This document shows, in pieces, positions 27,138 to 34,333 of a DNA stretch of 64,000 nt. The position numbers and the translations under genes are program-made. Numbering within the stretch: position 1 is the stretch's first letter; each line of letters opens with the position of its first letter. Below the pieces are notes generated by a model. The model was not told where the DNA came from, did not search any database, and worked only from the letters and a program-made list of their open reading frames with translations. The DNA is from Pseudomonadota bacterium. Its GTDB lineage: Bacteria > Pseudomonadota > Alphaproteobacteria > Rhizobiales > Aestuariivirgaceae. The DNA is taken from assembly GCA_020161855.1 (NCBI GenBank), contig JAIUNJ010000001.1, positions 434,001-498,000 on the forward strand, read 5' to 3'.

Positions 27138-27503
27138 GGTTTTGCACAGTTATGTCATAGCTGAGCGGTCAGAACCTCACCTTCGCGAGTGGGTAAAGTA
27201 TTTCTGGGCGTTTCAGGCTTTTGAGTATGCTCTTAAGCATCGCGTAACTGATTGCGATGGTATTGCTTGCGTGTGCCAATTGCTTACGGGTGAAGGGCGT
27301 GACGGAAGTAGTCTCGGCAGCTCACGTCACATCGGCTGCTTGACGCCTGTCACATAGCCCCTGCCGTGCAATGAAGAAGCCTTGGAAGCAAGATACAATG
27401 CGGTTGGTCATTCATATTTAGACCAGACGCCATTCTTGGAATCTTGGCTCAAGAGGAAAAAGGCCCGCTTGGAACGGGCCTTTTCTAGTTCATGCTATGT
27501 ACG
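27138..27503. other. Intergenic stretch after the ATP synthase operon
   Basis: This is 366 nt of lower GC content. A 71-codon open frame (27142-27357) has no Shine-Dalgarno, no recognisable domain and unusual residues, and I do not call it a gene. The only clear element is the bidirectional terminator at 27458-27484. It marks the left edge of an AT-rich accessory patch that runs to about 28660. Confidence 0.55.
27458..27484. terminator. Bidirectional Rho-independent terminator
   Basis: AAAAGGCCCG (27458-27467) pairs perfectly with CGGGCCTTTT (27475-27484) around a 7-nt loop, with an A-run on the left and T-run on the right. It can end transcription from the atp side and from the minus-strand gene at 27504. 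Confidence 0.85.
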
Positions 27504-27806
27504 CTACATTGGCGCAAAAAGGTCTACTTGAACGAGCGCTTTGCCATTCTCATCCTCAATGTAAATCTTCTTGCCTTTCTTATGAGCCCTTAGAAGTGAG
27601 ATATGGAGTCGTAACGCATTGCGAAACACCTCTGTATCGGTATCTGCGTCTGTTGCCTCTTTGAGTTCTTGAAATGCTTTCGCGGCGGCGGGAGAGAGAG
27701 TGATAGAAAATCTCTCCTTTTCTTGCACGATCGCACCCACATCGCGCCCCACCCCCGAAGTGTCACTGCCTTTGGTGCCGCGACTAGCTTCTTGGATAAG
27801 TGCCAT
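27504..27806 (-). CDS. Hypothetical protein, possible ribbon-helix-helix type
   Basis: This 100-residue protein has a perfect AAGGAG eight bases before its ATG. Residues 33-75 (RFSITLSPAAAKAFQELKEATDADTDTEVFRNALRLH) show the strand-helix-helix pattern of small ribbon-helix-helix DNA-binding proteins. The C-terminus (GKKIYIEDENGKALVQVDLF) looks like a beta-hairpin. No partner toxin is adjacent. Codon usage is more AT-rich than its neighbours, consistent with acquisition. Function is not assigned. Confidence 0.7.
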   Translation of the reverse strand: MALIQEASRGTKGSDTSGVGRDVGAIVQEKERFSITLSPAAAKAFQELKEATDADTDTEVFRNALRLHISLLRAHKKGKKIYIEDENGKALVQVDLFAPM

Positions 27807-28137
27807 TCTTTATTTCTCCTTGAGAAAACCCTCATTTGTAAATCCTAACCAGAGGTGCGGAACCTCTGGATGTCAGGATTTGGCGAGATTTACGCTGATT
27901 TGCTGTCTCAGCGAAGTGATGTGTACACAAACTGGAGCATCTAGTCAAACAAAAAATGCTGAAAACCTACTAAAAACTCTTTCCGCCTATTAAGGCTTGC
28001 ATAGAATGCTCGACAGATGTAACAAAATCTCATCACTCACTCGGATTCGATGGTCGAAGCCGCCGGGGTGACAATCTAGGGGTACGCATATGGTCAGGTA
28101 CAGGAAGGTCGGTAACACATGCTGAAGGAAACGAAAA
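27807..28137. other. AT-rich intergenic region with a large hairpin and a palindrome
   Basis: This 331-nt region separates two divergent small genes. It holds a 42-nt two-tier hairpin (27840-27881) and the perfect palindrome TGTGTACACA (27920-27929). The rest shows no coding potential that I trust. TGAAGGAAACG occurs twice around the start of the next gene. Confidence 0.55.
27840..27881. repeat. Two-tier inverted repeat (hairpin) in the accessory patch
   Basis: The outer arms AAATCCT (27840-27846) and AGGATTT (27875-27881) and the inner arms CCAGAGGT (27849-27856) and ACCTCTGG (27862-27869) are all perfect. They are separated by a 2/5-nt internal loop and a 5-nt apical loop. It could be a folded RNA leader, a terminator for the opposite side or the remnant of a small mobile element. 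Confidence 0.5.
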
Positions 28138-28359
28138 ATGTCATTGAAGGAAACGCCGCCTAAACTGCGGCGCAAAAAGAAGCTGCATCTCACTATTCCG
28201 ACAATTCTCAACTATGTTTTGGATGAGGAGATAGAGGGCATTGAAACAAAACGAGAAGCGTCTGAATTCTTTTTAATCGACACAATGCGACATAATCCGT
28301 GGTTTGTATCTATTGCTTCGGGTTTTGTAGTTTTTATTTTTACATATCCTTTCATTTGA
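28138..28359 (+). CDS. Small hypothetical protein with a C-terminal membrane segment
   Basis: This is a 73-residue protein, ATG preceded by GAAGGAAACG. The N-terminus is strongly basic (LRRKKKLH), the middle acidic (LDEEIEGIETKREASEF), and the end is one hydrophobic segment (WFVSIASGFVVFIFTYPFI), a tail-anchor layout. No family was recognised. A terminator follows at 28376, which supports a real transcription unit. AT-rich codons suggest transfer. Confidence 0.6.
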   Translation: MSLKETPPKLRRKKKLHLTIPTILNYVLDEEIEGIETKREASEFFLIDTMRHNPWFVSIASGFVVFIFTYPFI

Positions 28360-28664
28360 ACTTCCTGCATTGGAGTTGGGGCCTATGGCCCCAATTTCAT
28401 TTTAGCCGACGCATCCGGCTTACCCCCACTATATTTACGTCAACACTCCGAGCTCGTGTCTGTTCGTCTTTGACAGCCGACAATAGAGGAAGGCACACGT
28501 AGTTTCTTGATTGGGGTAGTATTGACCCAGATGTGCATAAAATTCTCTATATAGGACTTTAAATATAGGCTATTTCTGTCGCGCCGCAGTCGGACAATCC
28601 TACAGCTTGCGGAAGACCCCAAACTCCAATAATAGTTATTGGACAAAAGATGAGGAGTTGTTTG
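28360..28664. other. Intergenic region before the ParDE pair
   Basis: These 305 nt are AT-rich. The left end is a terminator (28376-28394). Further right TTGACC (28522-28527) precedes TATATA (28548-28553), but the 20-bp spacing is long for a sigma-70 promoter. The parDE promoter and operator should lie here. No gene was identified. Confidence 0.5.
28376..28394 (+). terminator. Rho-independent terminator
   Basis: TTGGGGCC (28376-28383) pairs with GGCCCCAA (28387-28394) around a 3-nt loop and is followed by TTTCATTTT. It lies 17 nt after the small membrane-anchored protein gene. Confidence 0.75.
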
Positions 28665-28928
28665 ATGCCGATCAGTGCCGATCTTGGTTCAGTGCTCGAA
28701 AATTATGTGTCGGAGCTCGTGGCGTCGGGACGTTATAATTCGAAGAGCGAAGTACTGCGCGAGGGAATTCGTCTTGTGCAGGAGCGCGAATTGCGTCTGG
28801 CGGTTCTTGATGCTGCTGTCACACAAGGTCTTGCCGATGCGCGGGCAGGGCGAGTGATGGACTTTGATGCCGCTTTCGACCGGCTTGAGGCCAAATACAT
28901 GGGCATGACGGGCCGGACCTCCGGATGA
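28665..28928 (+). CDS. parD: ParD-family antitoxin
   Basis: The 87-residue protein has the ParD ribbon-helix-helix N-terminus (MPISADLGSVLENYVSELVASGRYNSKSEVLREGIRLVQERE) and a C-terminal toxin-binding tail (GLADARAGRVMDFDAAFDRLEAKY). The start at 28665 has GAGGAG upstream; an in-frame start at 28650 adds five residues. It overlaps parE by four bases, the usual coupling. It should neutralise ParE and repress the operon. Confidence 0.9.
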   Translation: MPISADLGSVLENYVSELVASGRYNSKSEVLREGIRLVQERELRLAVLDAAVTQGLADARAGRVMDFDAAFDRLEAKYMGMTGRTSG

Positions 28929-29224
28929 AAGTTGTCCTCACTGACTCGGCTCTTGCCGATCTCGAGGCCATCGGCGACTGGATCGCCAGAGACAACCCCC
29001 AGCGGGCCCTTTCCTTTGTGCGTGAACTTCGCGAGGCGTGTTCAAAGCTGTCTGACATGCCGAAAGCCTGGCCACTGGTGCCGCGCTATGAATCCCTGGG
29101 CATCCGCAAAAGAACACATGGGAACTATCTGATCTTTTGCCGTGTGGCCGAACTGCAGGTCGAGATCATCCGTGTTCTTCACGGCGCGCAGGACTATGAA
29201 GATATCCTGTTCCCCAAAACCTGA
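28925..29224 (+). CDS. parE: ParE-family toxin
   Basis: This 99-residue RelE/ParE-fold protein has LTDSALADLEAIGDWIARDNPQRALSFVRELREAC at its N-terminus and NYLIFCRVAELQVEIIRVLHGAQDYEDILF at its C-terminus, the conserved ends of the family. ParE toxins usually poison DNA gyrase, though the RelE fold also includes ribonucleases, so the target is inferred from the ParD partner. The ATG overlaps the parD stop. Confidence 0.9.
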   Translation: MKVVLTDSALADLEAIGDWIARDNPQRALSFVRELREACSKLSDMPKAWPLVPRYESLGIRKRTHGNYLIFCRVAELQVEIIRVLHGAQDYEDILFPKT

Positions 29225-29241
29225 CTCAAAGAAGAAACGAC

Positions 29242-30006
29242 ATGGACCTTAAACTCAAGCAACGCAGCTTCCTCATCACTGGTGCCACGCGTGGCATCGG
29301 CCGGGCCATTGCCGAAACCTTTGCCGCCGAAGGCGCCAATGTCGCGCTCTGTGCCCGCGATGCGGCTGCTGTCCAGGAGACGGTGACGGCACTTGAAGCC
29401 ACGGGCATCAAGGCCTTTGGCCAGGCGCTTGATGTGGCCGATGCTGCCGCTCTTGCGCGCTTTGTCGATGCAACGGCAAAGCATTTCGGCAGGCTCGATG
29501 GCGTGGTCGCCAATGCCAGCGCGCTTGCCGGCGGCCATGATGAGGCGTCCTTCAAGGCCGCCTACGATGTCGACCTGATGCACACGCGCACCCTCGCCGA
29601 ATCCGCCCTTCCCCATCTCGAGAAAAATCCGGGCGCCTCGATCACTGCCATTTCATCCATCTCGGGTTCCGAGGACTATGGCTATGGCAGCGTGTCCTAC
29701 GGCACGATGAAGGCCGCGCTGTTCTTCTATGTGAAGTCGCTGGCGCGCCATGTGGCGTCGCAAGGCATCCGCGCCAATGTCGTTTCGCCGGGCACGACCT
29801 ATTTTGAGGGCGGCTTCTGGGATGATGTGAAGAAGAACGATCCCGCGCGCTTCGCCCGCAACATGGCGGAGAATCCGATGGGCCGCATGGCCACGCCGCA
29901 GGAGATTGCCAATGCCGTGGTGTTCCTTGCCAGCGGCAAGGCGAGTTTTGTCTCGGGCATCAATATGGTGGTGGATGGCACGCTGACCATACGCATTCCG
30001 AATTGA
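29242..30006 (+). CDS. Short-chain dehydrogenase/reductase
   Basis: This 254-residue classical SDR has TGATRGIGRAIAE (near residue 13), the VANASAL loop in place of NNAG, ISSISGSEDYGYGSVSYGTMKAA with Tyr153/Lys157, and the usual C-terminal SGINMVVDGTLT. The substrate is unknown. The absence of the NAG motif and the PGTTYFEGGFWDDV substrate loop set it apart from PhaB-type reductases. It is monocistronic, 17 nt after parE, with a strong terminator behind it. Confidence 0.88.
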   Translation: MDLKLKQRSFLITGATRGIGRAIAETFAAEGANVALCARDAAAVQETVTALEATGIKAFGQALDVADAAALARFVDATAKHFGRLDGVVANASALAGGHDEASFKAAYDVDLMHTRTLAESALPHLEKNPGASITAISSISGSEDYGYGSVSYGTMKAALFFYVKSLARHVASQGIRANVVSPGTTYFEGGFWDDVKKNDPARFARNMAENPMGRMATPQEIANAVVFLASGKASFVSGINMVVDGTLTIRIPN

Positions 30007-30007
30007 G

Positions 30008-30035
30008 GTATCCCCGCCTGTTGAGGCGGGGATAC
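30008..30035. terminator. Terminator hairpin between convergent genes
   Basis: GTATCCCCGCC (30008-30018) and GGCGGGGATAC (30025-30035) form a perfect 11-bp stem with a 6-nt loop between the SDR and the convergent helicase gene. It can serve both strands. The T-tract is short. Confidence 0.7.
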
Positions 30036-30044
30036 AGAATCTGA

Positions 30045-31664
30045 TTACTTGCTGCCGAGTTCGCGCATCCAGTTGCCCGACTTGGCGCCGCCGGGCTTGC
30101 CGCCCGTGCGGGGCTTGCCATAGCCCTGCTTGCCGCCGCCCGTAAACTTGCGGTCACCGAACTTCGGTGGCGCCTTGTGGCCGCCGTGACCCTTGCCGTC
30201 GTGCTGGGTCATGGGACGGGCGCGTTCTGCCGAAGCGGCGCGATCGCCCTCGGGCTTCCTGGCAAACTGGCTCTGGTCGATGGCCTGGGTCGGCATGCCG
30301 ACCGGAGTCCACTCGCGCTTCTGCAAGCGGCCATCTGGGCGCAGGCCCTGGCGAGCCTCTGACTTGCGCTCATGCTGAGCGCCCTGACCAGCGTGTCCAT
30401 GTCCATGCCCATTTGCCTGGCCGCGGTGATGCGGCTTCTTGGCACTGTTCGGCATGTGGCGTCCGCCACCCGACTTGCGCTTTTCATTGACCGGGTTCCA
30501 GCCATGGTTGGGCGCGAGTTCCTTCACGCCCTGCAGGCCCAGCTCATGCTCCTTCACCGGAACAGTCTGGCGGATGGTGCGCTCGATGTCGCGGAGAAGG
30601 CCGCGATCTTCCTGCGTGCAGAAGGCGATCGCCTCACCCGCAGCGCCGGCGCGGGCCGTGCGGCCGATACGATGGACGTAGGCTTCCGGCACGAACGGCA
30701 GATCGTAGTTGAAGACGTGGCTGACGCCGTCGATGTCAATGCCGCGCGCGGCGATGTCGGTTGCAACGAGCGCCAGCACCTTGCCGGACTTGAAGCCGGC
30801 CAGCGCCTTTTCGCGGTTGGCTTGGCTCTTGTTGCCGTGGATCGCCTGCGCCTGCAGGTTGGCCGCGTTCAGAACCTTCACCACCTTGTCGGCACCATGC
30901 TTGGTGCGCGTGAAGATCAGCGCGCGGGTGATTTGCGGATTCTGCAGCAGTGCCACAAGAAGCTTCGACTTGTTGGCCGGGTCCACGTGGATCACCGACT
31001 GGGTCACGCGCTCTGCGGTCGTGGCGACCGGCGTGATCTCGACGCGAGCCGGATCGCGCAGCAGGTTTGCGGCAAGGCCCGCGATCTCCTTCGGCATGGT
31101 GGCCGAGAAGAACAGGTTCTGGCGTTCCTTGGGCAGCATGCCGGTGATCTTGCGGATCGCGTGGATGAAGCCGAGGTCAAGCATCTGGTCCACTTCGTCG
31201 AGGACGAAGATTTCAACCTTGGAAAGTGTCAGCGCGCGACGTTCGATCAGGTCGACGAGGCGGCCCGGCGTGGCGACAAGAATGTCGACGCCGTTTTTCA
31301 TGTTTTCGATCTGGCGGCCGATGCCGACACCGCCGAAGACGACGGCCTTCGACAGTTTCACATTGCGGCCATAGGTCTTGAAGCTTTCGAGGATCTGCGA
31401 GCACAGCTCGCGGGTCGGCGAAAGGATAAGGGCGCGGCAGGTGCCGCGTTCGGCCTTGCGGTTGTCCCTGGCGAGACGCTCAAGAATCGGGAGTGCAAAA
31501 GCGGCGGTCTTGCCGGTGCCGGTCTGGGCGATGCCCAGAAGGTCGCGGCCTTCGAGAAGATAGGGAATGGCCTGGGCCTGGATCGGCGTCGGCGTCTCAT
31601 AGCCCTCGGCCTTCACGGCGTTCAAAATGGGGGCGGAGAGATTCAGGGAATCAAAAGTGGTCAA
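30045..31664 (-). CDS. DEAD-box RNA helicase, RhlE-like, with motif II DEVD
   Basis: This ATP-dependent RNA helicase of 539 residues has the Q motif (TPIQAQAIPYLLEG), Walker A AQTGTGKTAAFALP, VATPGRL, SATMPKEI, TDIAARGIDIDGVSHVFNYDLP and HRIGRTARAGAAG. Motif II near residue 154 reads LDEVDQMLDLGF, with Val in place of the usual Ala. From about 380 the tail is basic, Gly/His/Lys-rich and disordered, as in cold-shock RhlE proteins. The start codon is TTG. The 223-nt leader before the HAD gene may carry its promoter. Confidence 0.93.
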   Translation of the reverse strand: MTTFDSLNLSAPILNAVKAEGYETPTPIQAQAIPYLLEGRDLLGIAQTGTGKTAAFALPILERLARDNRKAERGTCRALILSPTRELCSQILESFKTYGRNVKLSKAVVFGGVGIGRQIENMKNGVDILVATPGRLVDLIERRALTLSKVEIFVLDEVDQMLDLGFIHAIRKITGMLPKERQNLFFSATMPKEIAGLAANLLRDPARVEITPVATTAERVTQSVIHVDPANKSKLLVALLQNPQITRALIFTRTKHGADKVVKVLNAANLQAQAIHGNKSQANREKALAGFKSGKVLALVATDIAARGIDIDGVSHVFNYDLPFVPEAYVHRIGRTARAGAAGEAIAFCTQEDRGLLRDIERTIRQTVPVKEHELGLQGVKELAPNHGWNPVNEKRKSGGGRHMPNSAKKPHHRGQANGHGHGHAGQGAQHERKSEARQGLRPDGRLQKREWTPVGMPTQAIDQSQFARKPEGDRAASAERARPMTQHDGKGHGGHKAPPKFGDRKFTGGGKQGYGKPRTGGKPGGAKSGNWMRELGSK

Positions 31665-31887
31665 GAGAAGTCTCTTTCAAACGTGCAAGCAAAGAGGGAC
31701 GACGCGCCACGCCTGCTTACTTGGCGGGGGCGAAGACAGTCCCACGTGAAAGGAATGTTGGTGAAACCACGGCGGCCTGAACGGTTCAGCGTCGCTTGCG
31801 AACCTCACGTATTCAAGATTGGCCGAATGCGTGGTTGGCAGCCATATGGGCGTGCGGCGCTGCAAAGTCAAGTTGCATCGCGCGCCG

Positions 31888-32547
31888 TCAGGCGATCTGG
31901 CCCGGCAATTCGCTCATATGCTGAATGATGGTGAAGGCGCCATGGGCCTTGAGCACCGCGCCATGCTCCATCTTGTCCGGGTGGGTGCCGACATAGCCGA
32001 TGACGGGGATGCCGGCGGCCATTGCGGCAGAAACGCCGGTGATCGAATCTTCGATCACCACGCAGTCCGCAGGCTGTGCGCCGGCCAGTCTGGCACAGCG
32101 CAGGAAGATGTCCGGGGCGGGCTTTCCTTCGGCCACATGCTCGGGCGAGGAATAATGCGAGAAGAAGGGCGCGATGCCGGTGACCTTGAGGGCAAGCTCG
32201 ATGCGGGCGCTGGGGCTGTTGGAGCCGACCGACATGCCGAGGCCACGATCACGCAGCAGGGCCAGCGTTTCGGAGAGGCCCGGCACGGCGCGAAGCTCCG
32301 TGGGATAGAGCTCTTCCATCATCCGATTCTTGACCTCGTTGAGGCCGGGCGGAAAGGCGATGCCATGCTCGGCTGCCAGTTCATCGAGCATGGCGTTGAA
32401 GGTGCGGCCGACGAAGCGGCGATGGGCTTCCTCCTCGCTGATGACGAGGCCACAACGGGCGAGGATCGTCACGTCCGAGCGCATGGACAGGGTCTCGGAA
32501 TCAACGAGGGTTCCATCGCAGTCGAAGATGACGTGGCGGGTTTTCAC
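31888..32547 (-). CDS. HAD-superfamily phosphatase (beta-phosphoglucomutase-like subfamily)
   Basis: The 219-residue protein has the nucleophile motif FDCDGTLVDSE (residues 8-18), motif II VGSNSPSARIE, the Lys in EGKPAPDIFLRCARLAG and the acidic IEDSITGVSAAMAAG. A helical cap lies between about residues 20 and 85. It probably dephosphorylates a small phosphosugar or nucleotide; the substrate is not predictable. The ATG overlaps the rppH stop, so it is part of the deacetylase-rppH-HAD operon. Confidence 0.9.
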   Translation of the reverse strand: MKTRHVIFDCDGTLVDSETLSMRSDVTILARCGLVISEEEAHRRFVGRTFNAMLDELAAEHGIAFPPGLNEVKNRMMEELYPTELRAVPGLSETLALLRDRGLGMSVGSNSPSARIELALKVTGIAPFFSHYSSPEHVAEGKPAPDIFLRCARLAGAQPADCVVIEDSITGVSAAMAAGIPVIGYVGTHPDKMEHGAVLKAHGAFTIIQHMSELPGQIA

Positions 32548-33044
32548 TTGCCGAGGTGCCGCAGGCTCTTGATGACGTCGCGGTAGACCGGCTGCTTGAA
32601 GGGCACAACCGCTTCCAGCGCCTCATCCATGGTCATCCAGGCCCACTGGTCGAATTCCTGCTTGTGGCCTGGCGGCGTCAGGTTGATCTCGCGGTCGTCG
32701 CCGAGAAACTCCAGGGCAAACCACTTCTGCTTCTGGCCGCGGTACTTGCCGTTCCAGCTCTTGCCGATCAGGTGTTCGGGGAGGTCATACTTGAACCAGC
32801 CGGGCGCCTCGGCGACGAGCCGGGCGGAGGTCACGGCGGTTTCCTCCGCCAGTTCCCGGATCGCTGCGAGCTGCGGGTCTTCGCCTTCGTCGATGCCGCC
32901 CTGGGGCATCTGCCACCACTTGCCGACGCCATCGTCATTGGCCTTTTCGAAGCGCCGTCCCATCCAGACGAGGCCATCGCGGTTGAGGAGCATGACGCCC
33001 ACACACGGCCGGTAGGCCGTGACCTTCGCAGCAGCCTTCGGCAT
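32544..33044 (-). CDS. rppH: RNA pyrophosphohydrolase RppH (Nudix)
   Basis: RppH removes pyrophosphate from 5' triphosphate RNA and starts RNase E-dependent decay. The 166-residue protein has YRPCVGVMLLNRDGLVWMGRR at the N-terminus and a complete Nudix box GGIDEGEDPQLAAIRELAEE (about 49-68). It also has the RppH-typical YDLPEHLIGKSWNGKYRGQKQKWF. Its ATG overlaps the stop of the deacetylase gene, the conserved order in Hyphomicrobiales. Confidence 0.95.
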   Translation of the reverse strand: MPKAAAKVTAYRPCVGVMLLNRDGLVWMGRRFEKANDDGVGKWWQMPQGGIDEGEDPQLAAIRELAEETAVTSARLVAEAPGWFKYDLPEHLIGKSWNGKYRGQKQKWFALEFLGDDREINLTPPGHKQEFDQWAWMTMDEALEAVVPFKQPVYRDVIKSLRHLGK

Positions 33045-34249
33045 CAGCCCAGCCTGCCCTTGAAGCTGCCGGTCGCCGGAATGAGAACGATGCCGCGGTC
33101 GGCGGCGTCCTTTGCCCAGTCGCGCAAAACGTCGATCGTCACTTGCAGTCCTGATCCTGTGCCCACGGCCATGCCGGTGGCTTTGGCCTCCTCTTCGAGG
33201 AGTTTCAAGGCCTGTCTGATCGATTCGGGTGACGGATCCGCGTCGATTACGACCTTGGCGCGGCGGGCCTGGAAATTGGCAGCTTTGGCGGCGCTCTCTG
33301 TGGACGACAGCGCCAGCGAACCGTCCTCGAGGAAGAGTACGCCGCGCGACTTGAATTCATTGAAGACGGGCTTCAGGGCCTTGGGCATGGAGAGGAAGCG
33401 GCCGCCCATGTAGTTCACCACGCCGGCGTAACCGGCAAAGCGGCCAAGGTGCCAGCGCAGGGCGTCGATGTTCTCGGCCTCGCTGGCATCGCCGACGAGG
33501 GTGCGGGGGCCGGGATTGCTGGCCGGATAGCCGATCGGCTCAAGCGGCACCTGCAGGAACACCTCGTGGCCCTTGTCGCGGGCCCGGTCGACCTGGGCCT
33601 GCAGGTCGGAGCCATAGGGCGCGAAGGCCAGGGTGATATCGGCGGGCAGATCGTTGATGGCGCTCTGGGTCAGCTTCCTGTTCAGACCCATGCCGCCCAG
33701 CACGATGGCGATCTTCGGTGAATCGGAATGGAGCGTGTTCAGCGAGACCGAGCGGGCATAGATGCTCGACGGCTTGTCGCCGTTGGCGGAAATCCGGGGC
33801 AGGGGTCCCCAGGTCGACATTTCCATGACGTCCAGCACCGGCGCCTTGATCAGGCTGCGCTTGCCGGAAATGACGGCGACCCTTGAGCCTGAGCTGCCGC
33901 TGTCGAATTCTATCTCGGCGGTAGAAGGGTCGTCGCCGGGCGGGGTTTCAGGCCCCTCGACGATTTCCTCGCTGCCGGAGGTGTTGGGATTATAGGCTTC
34001 GGGGGCCGAATCCTCGCCAGGAGCTGCTGCCGTCGAGGCGGTGGTGATCTCCTGGGCCGGGGGGACCGAAACGGTGACGATCGGCTCTCCGGCAAAGGGC
34101 AGAGGTTGATGCAGGGCCCAGGCGGACAGCCCGGCAAAGCCGGCCGTGGCCAACACATAGGCCATAGGCAGGAGTCCCGGGCGGCGGGCCCAGAGGCGTT
34201 CTGCCAGGCCACGCTGGCGCAGGGGTTGTCTCAGTTCGTCGCGACGCAT
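33044..34249 (-). CDS. Divergent polysaccharide deacetylase family protein
   Basis: This is a 401-residue membrane-anchored protein: a basic N-terminus, one membrane segment near residues 19-35 (LPMAYVLATAGFAGLSAWAL), a Pro/Ser/Glu linker to about 130, and the DUF610 domain (KIAIVLGGMGLNRKLTQSAINDLP to the end). That domain is remote from NodB deacetylases. Its activity is unproven; it usually sits beside ctpA and envC, which suggests an envelope role. No Shine-Dalgarno precedes 34249. A GTG at 34285 would read through a terminator hairpin and is less likely. Confidence 0.88.
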   Translation of the reverse strand: MRRDELRQPLRQRGLAERLWARRPGLLPMAYVLATAGFAGLSAWALHQPLPFAGEPIVTVSVPPAQEITTASTAAAPGEDSAPEAYNPNTSGSEEIVEGPETPPGDDPSTAEIEFDSGSSGSRVAVISGKRSLIKAPVLDVMEMSTWGPLPRISANGDKPSSIYARSVSLNTLHSDSPKIAIVLGGMGLNRKLTQSAINDLPADITLAFAPYGSDLQAQVDRARDKGHEVFLQVPLEPIGYPASNPGPRTLVGDASEAENIDALRWHLGRFAGYAGVVNYMGGRFLSMPKALKPVFNEFKSRGVLFLEDGSLALSSTESAAKAANFQARRAKVVIDADPSPESIRQALKLLEEEAKATGMAVGTGSGLQVTIDVLRDWAKDAADRGIVLIPATGSFKGRLG

Positions 34250-34255
34250 GTAATG

Positions 34256-34282
34256 AAAAAGGCCATCCGATTCGGGATGGCC
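34256..34282 (-). terminator. Terminator directly before the deacetylase start codon
   Basis: On the minus strand GGCCATCC, a 6-nt loop, GGATGGCC and TTTTT make a textbook intrinsic terminator (stem arms 34275-34282 and 34261-34268, T-run 34256-34260). It ends the transglycosylase transcript, yet the deacetylase ATG at 34249 follows only six bases later. Any mRNA entering from upstream would be attenuated here. Confidence 0.8.
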
Positions 34283-34333
34283 CACTGTGGGGGTGCAAGC
34301 GTTAATGCGCTGTTAACCACGCCGTGCCGGGCC

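Noticed and set aside
27142-27357. 71-codon open frame after atpC
   Set aside because: No Shine-Dalgarno, composition unlike a protein, no domain; it starts five bases after the atpC stop by chance.
27840-27881. True integron attC site
   Set aside because: The R'/R'' consensus (RYYYAAC and GTTRRRY) is not met and no cassette array or integrase is present.
28522-28553. Sigma-70 promoter TTGACC/TATATA for parDE
   Set aside because: The 20-bp spacer is too long and alternative -10 boxes at good spacing are poor; not listed as a feature.
28440-28646. 68-codon minus-strand frame before parD
   Set aside because: It covers the parDE promoter region, has no ribosome-binding site and no plausible domain.
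30372-31928. Long open frame (518 codons) antisense to the helicase gene
   Set aside because: It mirrors the GC-rich third positions of the helicase; the opposite strand encodes all DEAD-box motifs.
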